The notes beneath the pieces were generated by a model. The model made no database searches. It was not told the DNA's origin and saw only the letters and a program-made list of their open reading frames with translations. This document shows, one piece after another, positions 1 to 12,800 of a stretch of 64,000 nucleotides of DNA. Source of the DNA: Ciona savignyi (taxonomy: Eukaryota; Chordata; Ascidiacea; Phlebobranchia; Cionidae). Position 1 is the stretch's first letter. Each line of letters starts with the position of its first letter. Both the position numbers and the translations under genes were made by a program. The DNA lies in contig CH003424.1 of the NCBI GenBank assembly GCA_000149265.1, positions 236,690 to 300,689 on the forward strand, in the 5' to 3' direction.

Positions 1-356
1 ATACACGTTAATCCGCGGGTGAGAACGACATGTACAAAGTCACTCGTCGGATTACTGAAGCTTATGTGTAATGTGCTTTTTAAACATTATCTTTAGCATT
101 CATCTAGTACGGATAATACCCGGAATTGGAAGTCATTTCACATTGCAAGTAAGGTTTCGGTCTTAGATCACCAACTAGTGTTAAACGCACCATTAAAAAA
201 AAAAAACATTTAATAGAAATTAGAATCCAGTTGATGGAGACAACGTTTGTGACATACCTTGATACCATAAAATTACCGGAAAATAAGAAACATTAAAATC
301 GTTCTAATATCACGTGCGATTTCTAATTTAAAATCACTGGGAACAAGGCATTGGTT

Positions 357-512
357 CAGCGGCCACGTCATTTTTTTGTCAATCATACAACGTGTATTTA
401 CAGACGAGTTTTAACTGCTGTAGTTTTGCCGTATTATCCTGCTTTTTTAACTTATAATAATTATGCTATTTTTCATTAATGTAATGAAGGACCAAAAAAT
501 AAACTAAACTAT
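357..512 (+). mobile_element. AT-rich MITE, family beginning GCGGCCACGTC
   Basis: Begins AGCGGCCACGTCATTTTTTT, has TGTAGTTTTGCCG in the middle, and ends in AAAAAATAAACTAAAC. The same framework occurs at 39645, 56010 and 62385, and in the opposite direction at 40345, 56338 and 62715. It has no coding capacity. Bases 1-356 upstream hold nothing I recognise. Confidence 0.6.
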
Positions 513-568
513 TGCCCCTTAAGTGGTAAGTCGGTTGTTATAACTTAGGGAGGATGTGGCCATATTCG

Positions 569-3500
569 CTAAGTGCCTTTCCTATAAGCACTAAAAAAAA
601 TTGCATTTTTGTATGAAGTCTCACTTTGCTTGTCGGCGGTCATCGGCATTTTATCCTTCCAATTTAAAAAGTTGGCGAACTTGACATAGTCAATCTTGGT
701 AACGTTGGACGTCCGATCGGACGCAGCACAACAATACGACATCAGCAGAGTTAACATTTCGTCCTCTACTGGCACGTTTAGTTGGTAACAAACGTCCCGC
801 AGTTCCTGGCCGTCTATGTAACCGTCGTTGTTCTGTGTAGAAAACAGTCCGCTATATTTATTTATTTCTAAAACTTTTTTAATGATGTGTTTTAACGACT
901 GTTCGTTTTGCCTCTTTTGTTGCTGTACTGTGGTTTGATTTATTTGCCATTATTTAAAATTGGGGCAAAAAATAAATAAACTCCAATAAACCAAGGAAAT
1001 AAGTTTGAAGTCTAAAATTTCGGCCGGTTAGCTCAATTGACCAGAGAATCGGGTTGACTTGAATCGAAACCAACTGCTGCTGAACAGTTGTATCTATGGT
1101 CAAGGTACTACAATGACTGAACACAGTAAATTATTGGTTTAAACGAATAATATGTAGAAGCAGGAAAAGAAGAAAAGTAATTTGGACACCATTTTGTATG
1201 GAAGACACCGTTTAGTATGGAACATATCAAATGGTATTGAACAATATATGTACTGCTGACCCAGGTACAAATTCAGCAATAGATAAGGTCAAGTAATGTC
1301 ATACAATTGGCACATATCACTTGTTTAAGTCATTGAATTCTAATGTAAAACAGTAATGTAGAAATAATTACTTCATGTAATACAGAGAAAATACTTACTC
1401 TGTCATAATGAGCAAATGCTTGGGCGAGAGTGTTAAAGTTATGGTAATTGGCCTTCTTTAGATGTTGTCTGATGGCATGCATAACCCCCCTCTCCCTGTC
1501 CCTGCCACGCAGATATGCATCTGGCGAACGACCATGAAGTAAGTCTCCTGCCCCATATTCGTCTGGTCGTAGCATGATGCCAAACGTATGGTCAGGTGGC
1601 ACATTCAACGTTTCCACGATCCTGGTTAGATAATTATAAACTGTAATGAATCATACACAACACAGTGCAATAGCACTGGTAATCTGAAAACACAATGCAA
1701 TCACTCTGGTAATCCGAAGATGGGCATGAGGTCACCTGATAATTTTTAGTGTGATAACTCTTCTTTGTTTTCTTATCAATATGGAAAAACTTAAAATAAC
1801 TACCCTAGTGTAACTAAGGTTAAATATACTAATTTTATGGCTGTACTAGTTATTATATCTACAGGATTCTTCTATAACTCCACAACTTGGTGGTGTCTAA
1901 TGACCTAAACTATAACCCTGCCTTACTGCTCAACTGGACTGTAAATTTCTTGTTCATATACAAAAAAATGTGTAAAATACAATATACCTTACTAGTAAAT
2001 AATAAATAGATTGCACTTACGACATGCGATACAAGGATATAATAAATGTATTGGACTTATGATATGCGATCATACGATATAGTAAATAGATTGGAATTAA
2101 GATATGCAATACAAGAATATAATAAACAAATAGAACTTACGGATCATGAACAGCTCCCAGCTGTGGTTGTGATCTCTCTCGAAAATCATCGACTCTCTTA
2201 GAAACTATTTTTGCACCTTTCTCACTAAAAAAGAGATTTTTTGCAAAAAGTAAACCCAAGAAAAATGACAAGTGATGTTTTTGCAACTATACTGTGAGCA
2301 TAAAGTGGCTTACAGTACAAATGGATAAAGCAAAGTTAAAATACTTTATCTTTGCTTAAAACGAGTCTTTCAGTAATCTTAATGATTTAAATGTGATGAT
2401 TTTTGCAACATTATTGTGAACACATCGTACTAATATCTAAATTGATTGCCGATACTAATGAATAAACCACCCAAACATAATGGCCCCAATAACTTAACCA
2501 CAGTCAAAAGGAAAATTTTTTTTCACAACCCATAAAATAATAGCTAATATCCCACTAGAACTACAGAGTAAAGCATAACTTAACTTACGTTTTCAAATCA
2601 TGAATCCATTTCAATGATTTCTGTGTATTCCTTCCATCATTGAAATGAGGAGTTTCTTTTCCATATAAAGATTCTTTTGTGAACTTGCTCCAGTCATATC
2701 TGTTTTTATAACAAAAGCTATTTATCCTTTGTTTAAATCACTGTCTCACAACTTTTTTTAGTAATGACGAGTATATATCTTTTAGAAAAATATAATCTAG
2801 GAGACAGAAGAGTCAAATTTATCCTTGAAGGTAGAAAAACCCAAACGATGTATGGGTATTAAGTAGAATACAAAGATTTGGATTGGATTTGCAGAGTTGT
2901 TTTTGTTGTAAAGCGCTACTTTAATTCGCGTTCAACCTTTTACTTTCCACTGGATTAAACCAAACAAAAATAAATGTCAAATAATTTTATTGCACAATTA
3001 TATAAAGCTGATTGGTTTCAATCACACAACATTTGAGCTAAGACTTTTCTAAGTGTGCATTCTATAATATACTACATCATGATCAAATTCTTATCATGCT
3101 TAAAATCCTATTGTTTTCTTTATTGTAATGTTGAATATGATTGTTTATTAAAGAAACAAGTAAAAAATACAAGCTCCCGTCGTTAAAGTACAATAAAAAG
3201 ATGTTCACTAAAACAAACATAACATAGCATCAGTCTTACTTTCGGTCATACATCTCAGAAACATTATAGTCGTTATGGCTGAGTGTGTACATGTCATGGG
3301 CCTCTTGTGATTCCTTGTCCACTTGATCACGAGACTTGTCAGGGTTGACACATTCCCCTGCTGTTCCATCTGGTTACATTTCACGATTTAATTGTTGCAG
3401 CATCCAGCCATGTTGATTTAGAGCAGCGTTTCCCAACCTTTTTCTGGTCGCAGACTATTTCCTTACCAGTAAAAGTCTTTGCGGACTCAAAGTGCATCGA

Positions 3501-6270
3501 TTTTTAATTAGCGTACGTGTAGCGTAACTGGACTATGTGCATACGATACACTTCAGAACACTACAAAACTTTAACAAAATCTGTTTATTTACCACATTTA
3601 CAAATTTCAATCACTAGCTTGTCGAAAACTTAAAATTACCTTGAGTTACAATGTCTTGTTGATAAAAACATATCACTGCTGTTTATAACGATCAAAAACA
3701 ACTAAAAGTTTTGAAAATTGTTGATGTGTTTGCGGACTCATTTAAACCTTACACGGACTCATTTGAGACTGCGGAATCGGGTTGGGAAACACTGGTTTAG
3801 AGGCTAAGACATGTGGGTATAAAAAGAGAGGTCAGTGGTTTAATGCATGACAATATAATTAATCTAAGCGGCATAACAATTTTTCGACTGCTTAGCTTGG
3901 TGGATTAAGGTGTTGCCTTTAAGCCGAAGGGTTGCAGGTTCAAAACAGGTCGCTAGATAGTCGCCACTTAACAGAAATTGCCTGAACCCACTAAAATAAT
4001 GGGTTTTACTAAATTGTATGTACGTCTAAATCATAAACACACTATAATGGCTCCGTTAACCCCACGGTGGGCGTGGGATTAATTTTACCCAAATACAAAA
4101 GGCGACGCACTAACACATCAAGCTAATAGGTTGTGATTATTTTTAATTGCTTTACTCACTAAAAATTGTTGGTTTCCCGAAAGCAGTTTGCACTCGGTCA
4201 ATACTAGCCGGCATGAATGCGCTGTTGTCCCTTGACTTTCCCAATGGCTTTTCCTTTACACTGTGGTAACTCGACTCTTTTTTAGCATCCAGACGACTTT
4301 TAAAATAGGATTTGAAGTCGGGGTTGAGCATTTCTTTTGCCTAAGACAATATTTATTACATTAAAGATAATACTGTTTTAAAACTACTTTGCCACATTTG
4401 TTTTAATTGTAACAAATACAGTGCTTTATACGCATATGTTAATATTCACTTTATTCTTGCTTTTCTTCATGTGTTGATTACATATTGCTAATAAATAGTT
4501 GAATCATCAGTTTAGTGCATCCTTATAATAGAATACAAATTTTTTCAGTTATTCCGGCCAAATCTTTTCAAAGTAATCTATAACAGTCATTTACTCTTGC
4601 TTTAGCACAGTAGCTTGATTTTAGGATAGGATAGTATATTCATGGCTTATTTTTAGTCGGACTGATTAGCTTGGTGGGTTGGTGCGCCGCCTTACAGCCG
4701 AAGGTTTGCAGATTCCAAACTGGTTGCTAGATAGTCAGTTGTGTCCTTGGGCAAGGCACTTAAGAGGCATTGTCTGAACCCAGCGGATTAATGTGTTCTA
4801 TTAAATTGATGGAACGTGAGAGTCATACACTACACACTGCAATACCTCCAGTAACCCGATGGTGGGCGCAAGGTGATCTGACATTTGTCTATGTGTTAAC
4901 CCCCTTGATTTTCCATTTACAGGAATAAACATGAATATCCTATCCTAACTTTGTAAATGGTAAAATGCAAGGAGGGAAATCAAACAGGTAATCGTCAGAT
5001 TACCTCACGCCCAACGTTAGGTCCCTGGAGCTATTGCAGTGTGTTTTGTATGGTTGAGAAATTTTTTAGTTTTACTAGAACCCATCGATCCACTCGGTTC
5101 AGGTGATGACTAATAATTGACATATCCATATCCAAGGATACAAACGACTAGCTAGTGACCAGTTTTAAACCAGCAACCTTTCGGCTAAAAGTCGTAGTAC
5201 AAATACCCACCTTAACTGAACCAACAGTGCTAACTCCATGATAATATCTTGATGCCACATCTTCATCTTCCGCTCTTCCAGGATGAATTCTCATTGTTCC
5301 GGCTGTCGGTCGACCTGCATCTGTGTTGCAGAACTTGCTCACTGGGTGAGGTACCGGTGGCTGCAATTATACCAATGCAAGGAAATATTAGTAAAAATTA
5401 GAAATAAAATTCAAAGCATTGCCATAGACTCTGTTCCTGAGTTCTGTTTTTTTTTAAATATTGGCCAGTCTGGAAAGCATAGTAGTTTTCTAAAATATCC
5501 TGCGCATGCAATATGAAGAATCATGACAGTTTTGGTTTTACCAACATTACTTTTTATTAGTTTTTTTATTATTGAACACATTTTTGTAGCAAATTAACCA
5601 TTGTTATTTGTCTATATTCTCTATTTTTGTGGCACCCTTTACCGGTTTGATTTACTGATTTCACACGGCATGTACACTGGCTTTAACCCCAATCCCATGA
5701 CCTAAAATGTTTCATGACTAACTTTCCTTTTATATTATGCTGCCTAGGCTGTCGGTTTGTTTTTGTGCAAAATAGAAAATATATATGTATAGAAAGTGTC
5801 AAAACATGAATTGGCCATGAGAAGCCTAAACACAACTGGAAACGACCGAACAGCTGTGTTCGCATATAATCAAGAATAAAAGTACCTTCCGTGAAGTAAG
5901 AGCAATTAGCTCTAAAGTTATTTATTTTGACAAAACTCTACACTTTAACATTTACTTTTATTATAGGTTTGGTGGGCATTTTTTATATTTTGTCTCTTAT
6001 ACGTGATATCCGATTGTGAATCATACTAGCTTGGTAGGTTAAAACTAGTGTAGTCCTCGTACTGCAGTTGTTTAAAGTGAAAAAAATTAATACTTGTTCT
6101 TAATAATAATTTCTTTAAGGATCTAGTCTATAGACTGCAGTGGTCTACAAACTAACCTCTTCTCCACGCCCGTGTATGCATTCGCTTGCAGTTCCTCCTT
6201 GATCAAATACTTTACCCGCCGGTGATAATTCAGGGGTAGAATCCCTGTACTTACCAATGTTACTTTGCAT
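569..6270 (-). CDS. EFHB: EF-hand domain-containing family member B-like protein (CFAP21)
   Basis: Eight exons read on the minus strand: 6157-6270 (start codon at 6270), 5211-5360, 4160-4340, 3240-3369, 2589-2699, 2141-2224, 1399-1621 and 569-832 (stop at 569-571). All have GT/AG borders, and the lengths add to 1257 nt, giving 418 aa. Segments such as YDWSKFTKESLYG, PHFNDGR, the TFG...YGAGDLLHGR stretch and FANFLNWKDKMP are those of EFHB, a calcium-binding protein of ciliary doublet microtubules that has also been linked to store-operated calcium entry. A canonical EF-hand loop (DRNNDGYIDGQE) is completed only when the last two exons are joined; the second, around CAASDRTSNVTKIDYVKF, is degenerate. 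The protein is about half the length of the human one (833 aa), lacking its long N-terminal region; the first exon begins MQSNIGKYRDSTPEL. The gene is divergent from XPR1. An upstream non-coding exon cannot be excluded. Confidence 0.9.
838..985 (+). mobile_element. Degenerate copy of the AT-rich MITE
   Basis: Contains TTAATGATGTGTTTTAACGAC, TTCGTTTTGCC and the closing GGCAAAAAATAAATAAAC of the family. It lies just upstream of the last EFHB exon on the transcribed strand. Confidence 0.45.
1022..1085 (+). repeat. tRNA-like sequence (probable head of another SINE)
   Basis: GGCCGGTTAGCTCAATTGAC resembles the 5' half of a tRNA (A-box-like TTAGCTCAATTG), followed by a decayed B-box-like TTGAATCGAAACC. 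There is no intact anticodon arm or closing acceptor stem, so it is not a working tRNA gene. It lies in the last EFHB intron next to an AT-rich MITE. Confidence 0.4.
3424..3794. mobile_element. hAT-like non-autonomous element with target-site duplication
   Basis: The ends are inverted: the left reads CAGCGTTTCCCAACC and the right, on the other strand, CAGTGTTTCCCAACC (14 of 15). It is flanked by 8-bp ATTTAGAG (3416-3423) and GTTTAGAG (3795-3802), seven of eight identical, the duplication length typical of hAT elements. It is 371 bp with no ORF and sits in an EFHB intron. Confidence 0.75.
3885..4096 (+). mobile_element. tRNA-headed SINE, diverged copy
   Basis: The head CGACTGCTTAGCTTGGTGGA with a B-box-like GGTTCAAAAC is followed by the body (AATTGCCTGAACCCA, CCCACGGTGGGCG). 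The 3' end is missing. Confidence 0.65.
4655..4949 (+). mobile_element. tRNA-headed SINE, full length
   Basis: Head GTCGGACTGATTAGCTTGG, body with GGGCAAGGCACTTAAGAGG and GATGGTGGGCGCAAGGTGAT, and the 3' tail ATGAATATCCTATCCTA. Confidence 0.8.
4986..5205 (-). mobile_element. tRNA-headed SINE, antisense to the preceding copy
   Basis: Reverse orientation, with TCGTCAGATTACCTCACGCC and AAACGACTAGCTAGTGACCA. Its head end abuts the donor of EFHB exon 2 (5201-5210). With the copy at 4655 it forms an inverted pair within one intron. Confidence 0.75.
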
Positions 6271-6855
6271 TGTTAGTATTAGAAGTAGCCGAGCAAAAAA
6301 TATTACTACACCTAGCTATAACCCAAGAACTCGTAGCGTGTTTAGTTGCCAAGCAATTATATTGCGACATCTAGCGAATAAAATCAGATTCAGTATTTCC
6401 CAAAAGGTACGTTTTCTGTCAGCTTAGATTTACAAAAAATACAAAAGTATTGATTTATAGTAATTACTTGCGACGATTTTATTTTATTTTACCGGTTATT
6501 GGTATGCTAATGAAAATTAAATGGCAATAAAGTTTGTCGTAATGGTTGTATCATAAACCTTCTCTCGTGTGTTTGATTATTTCTAGATAGTGTTGTGGTC
6601 TACTGTCGGCGGTGGCGCTAGCACCATTTATTATTGTTTCGTCAGGCACTTCAGGAACTACCAGACATAATGAGTTTTGTTCTAAACAATACAAAGAAAT
6701 AGATCAAGGGAAATTTTTTTGTTTGATTCGTTCCTACAGGCTATTTTAGAAGAGAGACCACGCGACTGCGTTGTTACATGTGATGTAAAACTCGTTGGCT
6801 TACCAACTAACAGAAACGAACTCTAGCATCGTTTGTAGGAAATAAAAACGGGAGA
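6271..6855. promoter_or_regulatory. Shared upstream region between divergent EFHB and XPR1
   Basis: The 585 bp between the two start codons hold no coding exon I can recognise. They must contain the 5' untranslated regions and promoters of both genes, so a bidirectional promoter is likely. No clear TATA box is seen. The stretch 6720-6760 contains pyrimidine-rich DNA followed by an AG that could be a 5'-UTR or trans-splice acceptor for XPR1; this is inference. Confidence 0.45.
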
Positions 6856-9800
6856 ATGAAGTTTGGAGCAAACTTGCAAGCCCATCTCACTCCTGAATGG
6901 AGGAGCCAGTACATTGATTATGAAGTAAGTGTTCAGGATTACCAACCAAAATTGTTACAGCTGATAATTGGTTTTTATCAAGATTATAAATAAAAAGGTG
7001 TTACACCCATGGCATGCAAGGTTATTAATTTGAGGCATTTTTTCGCTGTTGTGATATTGCCTTAACTCCTGTATGTCCAGCGGAAAGTCTTCCAAACTAT
7101 AATTCACTCAAGTTTGAAATAAAACAACATAAACTTAATTACGAATGTGCATACTGGACCTGCCGTAACCCATAATATGGGCAACACTAAAAGGAGGGAA
7201 AGTGCAAAGGAGGAAAAAAGGGGAACTGCTTACTTAAACTATGAAAACTAATTCTAACACTGCCTCAAAAGCTAATCTTAACTCCAGAATTAACCTTCAC
7301 TCCAATCCATGTTTAAAACTACCGGTAACTCTAATGCCCTAGTATTTATTTTAGTGAGCAGTTCCCCTCCTTCCCGCATTCCCTACTTTTATATTTCTCC
7401 CATAATATTAAAGTAATATTAAATAATAATTATTGCAAAAGCTTTGGTCGCCTTAGGACACACAGCATTTTAATGAATTCAAGGTCACAGAACCGGCATT
7501 TAATTTTGTTATAAAAAAAAACAATCACAATACTGGTAACCTGACTTATACAACTTACAATGATCATCAGCATTATTTTTGGTTTTGAAATATCAAGTAT
7601 GGTACTGGTTAACTGTCATGCAGATTCGTATGCCATGACCACAAGGTATACTACCTACTGTAAATGTTATAGTGTTGGCTATAATTTTAAGTTAATTTAG
7701 AAAAAAATAAAATTACACTTCATACCCGATACGTAAACATCAAATAAATATACAAATTTGTTTTACAGGTTCTGAAAAGTATGCTTTATGAATGTAAAGA
7801 AGAAGCACCAAGTGAGGAGTGTAAGTCGATGTTTTCTCTTGTCTATGTTTTCATTTTGTCCGGCCCGATGGTCTAGCGGTTAAGTGCGTCGCCTTTCAAT
7901 CGAAAGGTTACAGGTGCGAAACTGGTCGCTAGCTAGTCGGTTGTGTCCTTGGGCAAGGCACTTTACGGACATTGCCTGAACCCAGCGGATTAATGGGTTC
8001 TACCAAATTGAAGGAACGTGTCTATCATATACAACACACTGCAATAGCTCCGGTAACCCGACGGTGGGCGCAAGGTTATCTTACGATTACCCGTGTGTTA
8101 ACCCCCTTGGTTTTCCCATTCACGGGGATAAACATGACTATTCTATGTTATCCTATCCATTTTCATGTCTATTTTGAATGAAAATGATTTCAATATTCTT
8201 ACCTTCTCTTATTTAACTCATATGTACACAGTTGTATTACTACTCCCCATAAGAATTCATATAATATTTCTATATTTTGAATGCAGGTGGACCAACACAG
8301 GAAACGGAACGACACATTGCTTTGTTTGAGGAACAATTTTTTGCCGAATGCGATGTACAACTTACCAAAGTCAACACATTTTTCGCAGGTAGTCACCTTA
8401 ATCTAGAACAAAAAAATTAAAATTTTGTTAGAATTATTTTAGGTGTTAAAAAACAATGTACAAGTCATATTTAGAATAATATGTGGTACAGATACCTAAC
8501 AATCTACATTACAGTATCAATATGCAAATGAAAGTGTTGTAGACTTGACTGGGCCTAGTCGCCCTAGTGTATATATTTCTGAATTTAATACCATACCTTC
8601 TGATGAGTAAATAAAATTTAAAGAGGGTATTTCCACAATAATTGCCTCGTATCCATATTTAATGCACTCCCAAATTTTAGAAATGGATGGTGTACATAAT
8701 GTTTAAAATGTTTTTTTACTGTTCCAAATGCCTGTTAATGTTTTAGGATAAAAACTTTACATTTTTTGTCACATGATGTTTGAAATGTTTTTTTTACTGT
8801 TCCACATGCAGAATGTTAAAACAAAGTAATATATTATTGGCCTAAGGTTTTGTTAAGATATGTTATAAAAATCATAAATTAATAATGGTGATCATGTTAA
8901 ATTCACTGTAGGCTGTTTTATTTATTGCCAATAATTACCTTTAGCAAAATTTGAATATTGCTGTTTGCTTATAAGGTGTTTGCATTCTGTGGATATACCA
9001 CCTTCCCCCTCCCCCATAGACACCATCTTTTATTTCCAGCTGATTAATATTTTATTAAGCATGATGATTAGTCAGCTTTTAAACTCGTGATGTGTATTCA
9101 CTATAACATAAACATAGAGTACTATATAGCTTAAATCCTATCAATATCAGTCTAGGATTTCAGCACACTTTATTATGTTAAGACTATAAACCTACCTGTT
9201 AAACTACAAGGCATATTTAATAGTCTTGGTATAAAGTAGGGTATATTTATATATATATATATGTTTGTATGAAAACACTGATTAGAAGATAATCTAGCCG
9301 GTAAAATTATATGTAGCCTTACATTAATTAAAATGTTAAAATCATAAATTGTTGTGCAATTTAAGATAATTACAAGACGTCTGGAATATTGATTGGTACA
9401 GTATAAAAAACCAGGATCCATGGATAAAAAATCAATTATGCACATTGTAGTTAAGCTTGTATTTTTTGCTAAACTAAATTGTTTTAAAACATCAGCATAG
9501 TTATTTCCATTCTCCTTATACCTTATTATGGATAAGTGCTTCCCAAAAACGACAGATCTATAGATATGTCTCTGCATTTGCAAACTGTTTTTTTAATTCA
9601 AATATGACTTCGTTGGAAGCAAAATGAGCAATAATGGTATCAGAGTTTGTTGCAGCTATGACCATCAACAGTGGAATAGTATAATAACAAAAAGTTCTAA
9701 ATGTACTTTCTACATAATAGAATTTCATTTTACCTATTTTTATGCTTTGATATCTGTCTGGGCCAACTTTTGTTGTAGATATCTTTTAACGTTTCGCAAA

Positions 9801-12800
9801 TACGTAGTTAAACCCATAAACGTTTAACTACTGTGCCTGATTTTGTCTGCCATGATCTTATGTATTTTACATTGACGTCATTTTACTAAATTTTGTTTTA
9901 CCATCTTTTCACAAATGAATAGGTTATTGAAAAGTCCAGATGTAAAATTAGATTAAATTAAACAGATTTTTTAGTTTATGATTGTATATCTTGGTACATA
10001 TTGTATAATGTTTTATTCGAAGATTTCCTTATTCAGTTCTACTCTTGCTCGTAGTTTAAGTGATATTTTTAACCATATGTTTGTCCCCCACCCAATTGTT
10101 GGGCCAAGGTTGCTACATATTCCCAAAGGCGCGTCGGCCTGGTTCATTGTTAATAATAGTGGCTTGTTATAAACTTAAGATATNNNNNNNNNNNNNNNNN
10201 NNNNNNNNNNNNNNNNNNNNNNNNNNNNNNNNNNNNNNNNNNNNNNNNNNNNNNNNNNNNNNNNNNNNNNNNNNNNNNNNNNNNNNNNNNNNNNNNNNNN
10301 NNNNNNNNNNNNNNNNNNNNNNNNNNNNNNNNNNNNNNNNNNNNNNNNNNNNNNNNNNNNNNNNNNNNNNNNNNNNNNNNNNTTCGGTTACCGGAGCTAT
10401 TGCAGTGTTTTAAATAATTGAGACATTCCTTCAATTTGGTAAAACCGCTGAGTTCATGCAATATCCGGTAAGTGCTTTGCCCAAGGACACAACCGACTAG
10501 CTAGCGACCAATTCTGAATTGCAAACTTTCGGATGAAAGACGCTGCACTAAACCACCAGACTAACCGGTCGGACAACTTTAAAACTCAATTTCCACAGAG
10601 AAACAAGCTGAGTCGACCCGAAAGTTTGCGATCTTACAAAGCGAGCTACAAGCGCATAAGAATTCCATGTCCTTTCACCGATCCATTACCGACGCAACTT
10701 CTTCGACTTCAAAACTACGAAAACGACTTCCAAGGGGTTTACTACGCGATAAAGTAGGAACTTCACTTATGTGGTTGTAAATGATACAGTCAGAACTGGA
10801 GAAAAATTCGTTTCTCTTACTCGGCTATTTTATGTCTTGTTATGCATGGTTTTTAAAAAAATAATTGAAAAGAGCTGTTTTCTTACCTTAGTTATTTAGG
10901 TTTTCAAGCGTTAAGTGTTGAGGTAGCAGTGATATTATAATTCATGTCGATTAATACTAGGATATTGGTGCCATGGGTATAAATTACAAACTTACATAAA
11001 TCTTTCCAATGTAAATTTCAAATGATTTAAAACTTGTAATATATTACAACCTTAAAACATGCATATTTGTATGTGATAATGCACAATTACAGCCCTGAAC
11101 AGACACCTATATGGTTCTGATGATTGTATTACCTACATTAATATTTTAATCCCAGTCTGCGACTTAAAGCTGTGAAACTTAACACTTCTGCATTGGAATG
11201 ATAATCACTTGTATTTATATTTAAGATGACTGTGGGTACAAGTTATTTGACTCTGTACATTACACACAATTTCTTAAAATATTTAGTAATGGATAAAATC
11301 CCACTACTTTTCACCAATGCCGAATAAAATTTAAATATAAATTGCAAAAATAGAATGCTGCATTAGATATATTTGATCATACACATGTTGAAAGTATATG
11401 TTAACTAGCTTTGATAAGTTATTTTTTGATTTTTTATTTGAGATAAGAATAGATAAATCTCCTCAAGGTAAAATATAAATTATTATTAACGCTTATTAAA
11501 GTCCTGGATAGTTTTTGCGTCATGAGTAACTTATGCAATATTTACACAACACCCATCCGGTGGATAAAAATGTTTATGTGTAAATAATCCCAATAATGAC
11601 CATTTGTATTGGCATAAATCTCCAGTATTAGTACTTGTATCAACTTAACAATCTTAATGGGCCTTCTATGGCCTAAATTCCTGGTCCCAGTGGCTACTGT
11701 GGACCTGCCCATATCAATGTAAAAAATGTAAAATTAACAATCCATCTCAACACAGGAAAAAGTTCGAATCAAAACAACAACGGGTCTAAAACTGGGATTT
11801 TCCGAATATTATCTCAGCTTAGTGTTGCTTCAAAATTACCAGGTACTTGGAATACTTTTCTCCAATACAATTCCATTGGTTTAAAACTGTTCAGAAAAAA
11901 AATCATTTGTAGTTTATTTATGCATTCGCGCATTGTTTTTTAATCAAATATTGTTTTGTTGGAAAGTATTACAAGCAATAATGGAATTAGACAGAATTTG
12001 TTAGTGCTTTAACTATCTACAGTGTAAAAGTTTATAACAACAAAGTTGTAATCATACTTTTGATATAATCGAATTTTATTTTGCCACTTTTATTTTTACA
12101 GTTCATGGTCTTCATCAATTTGACAGAGTTTATTCAAAGTTTGCTGGAAATTGCTTTTGTAAAACTAGATATTTTTAGGAAGTGGTTAATCACCCACAAT
12201 AAAATATTTTATCACTTGTCAATTTTGCCATTTGCACAATTAATCAAATATATTGTTGAAACGGTATAAATCTCACCCCAATTTTTACCAGAAAAACAAA
12301 CAATTTAATAACATGGAATATTTGATAATTAAATAATAAAAGAACAATTGCAATATGCATTGTTAAACAATGTTTTAAGTTAAGGATATGACTGTCTTCA
12401 GTGTAAACGTATAGCAACAAAACAGTTTGTAAAATATAACAAAATTAACCTTTTTATATTATTTAGGAAATTATATTATTTCAATTTCTGCTGCATTTCT
12501 GCCCATGTTAAACACCAGCACATGCCAAACATTAGACCACTCACCAATCATTCCACATAATCATGTTAATCACCCAGGAGTTAAACTTTACCGGTTTCCG
12601 AAAAATCTTGAAGAAACATGACAAGATGCTGGACACCGACAAAGGTGCAAACTGGAGGAAGAACTACGTTGAAACTGCTCCTTTTCATAATGATAATGTT
12701 ATCTCCGAATACATTTTGAAAACAGAGGTACAACAATGTATACCACAGTGTGGATTTTTTTCCACTTTCGCTAAAATTATTTTTGTGCGAACGAACAAGC

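Noticed and set aside
7972..8181. Open frames in SINEs, such as this 69-codon one and the antisense frames starting MPEPSGL at 34940, 38894 and 50220
   Set aside because: They recur because the SINE sequence recurs; they are not genes.
9173..9583. 136-codon open frame on the minus strand
   Set aside because: The longest anonymous frame in XPR1 intron 3, but it crosses a (TA)n run, has repeat-derived composition and no domain or splice support.
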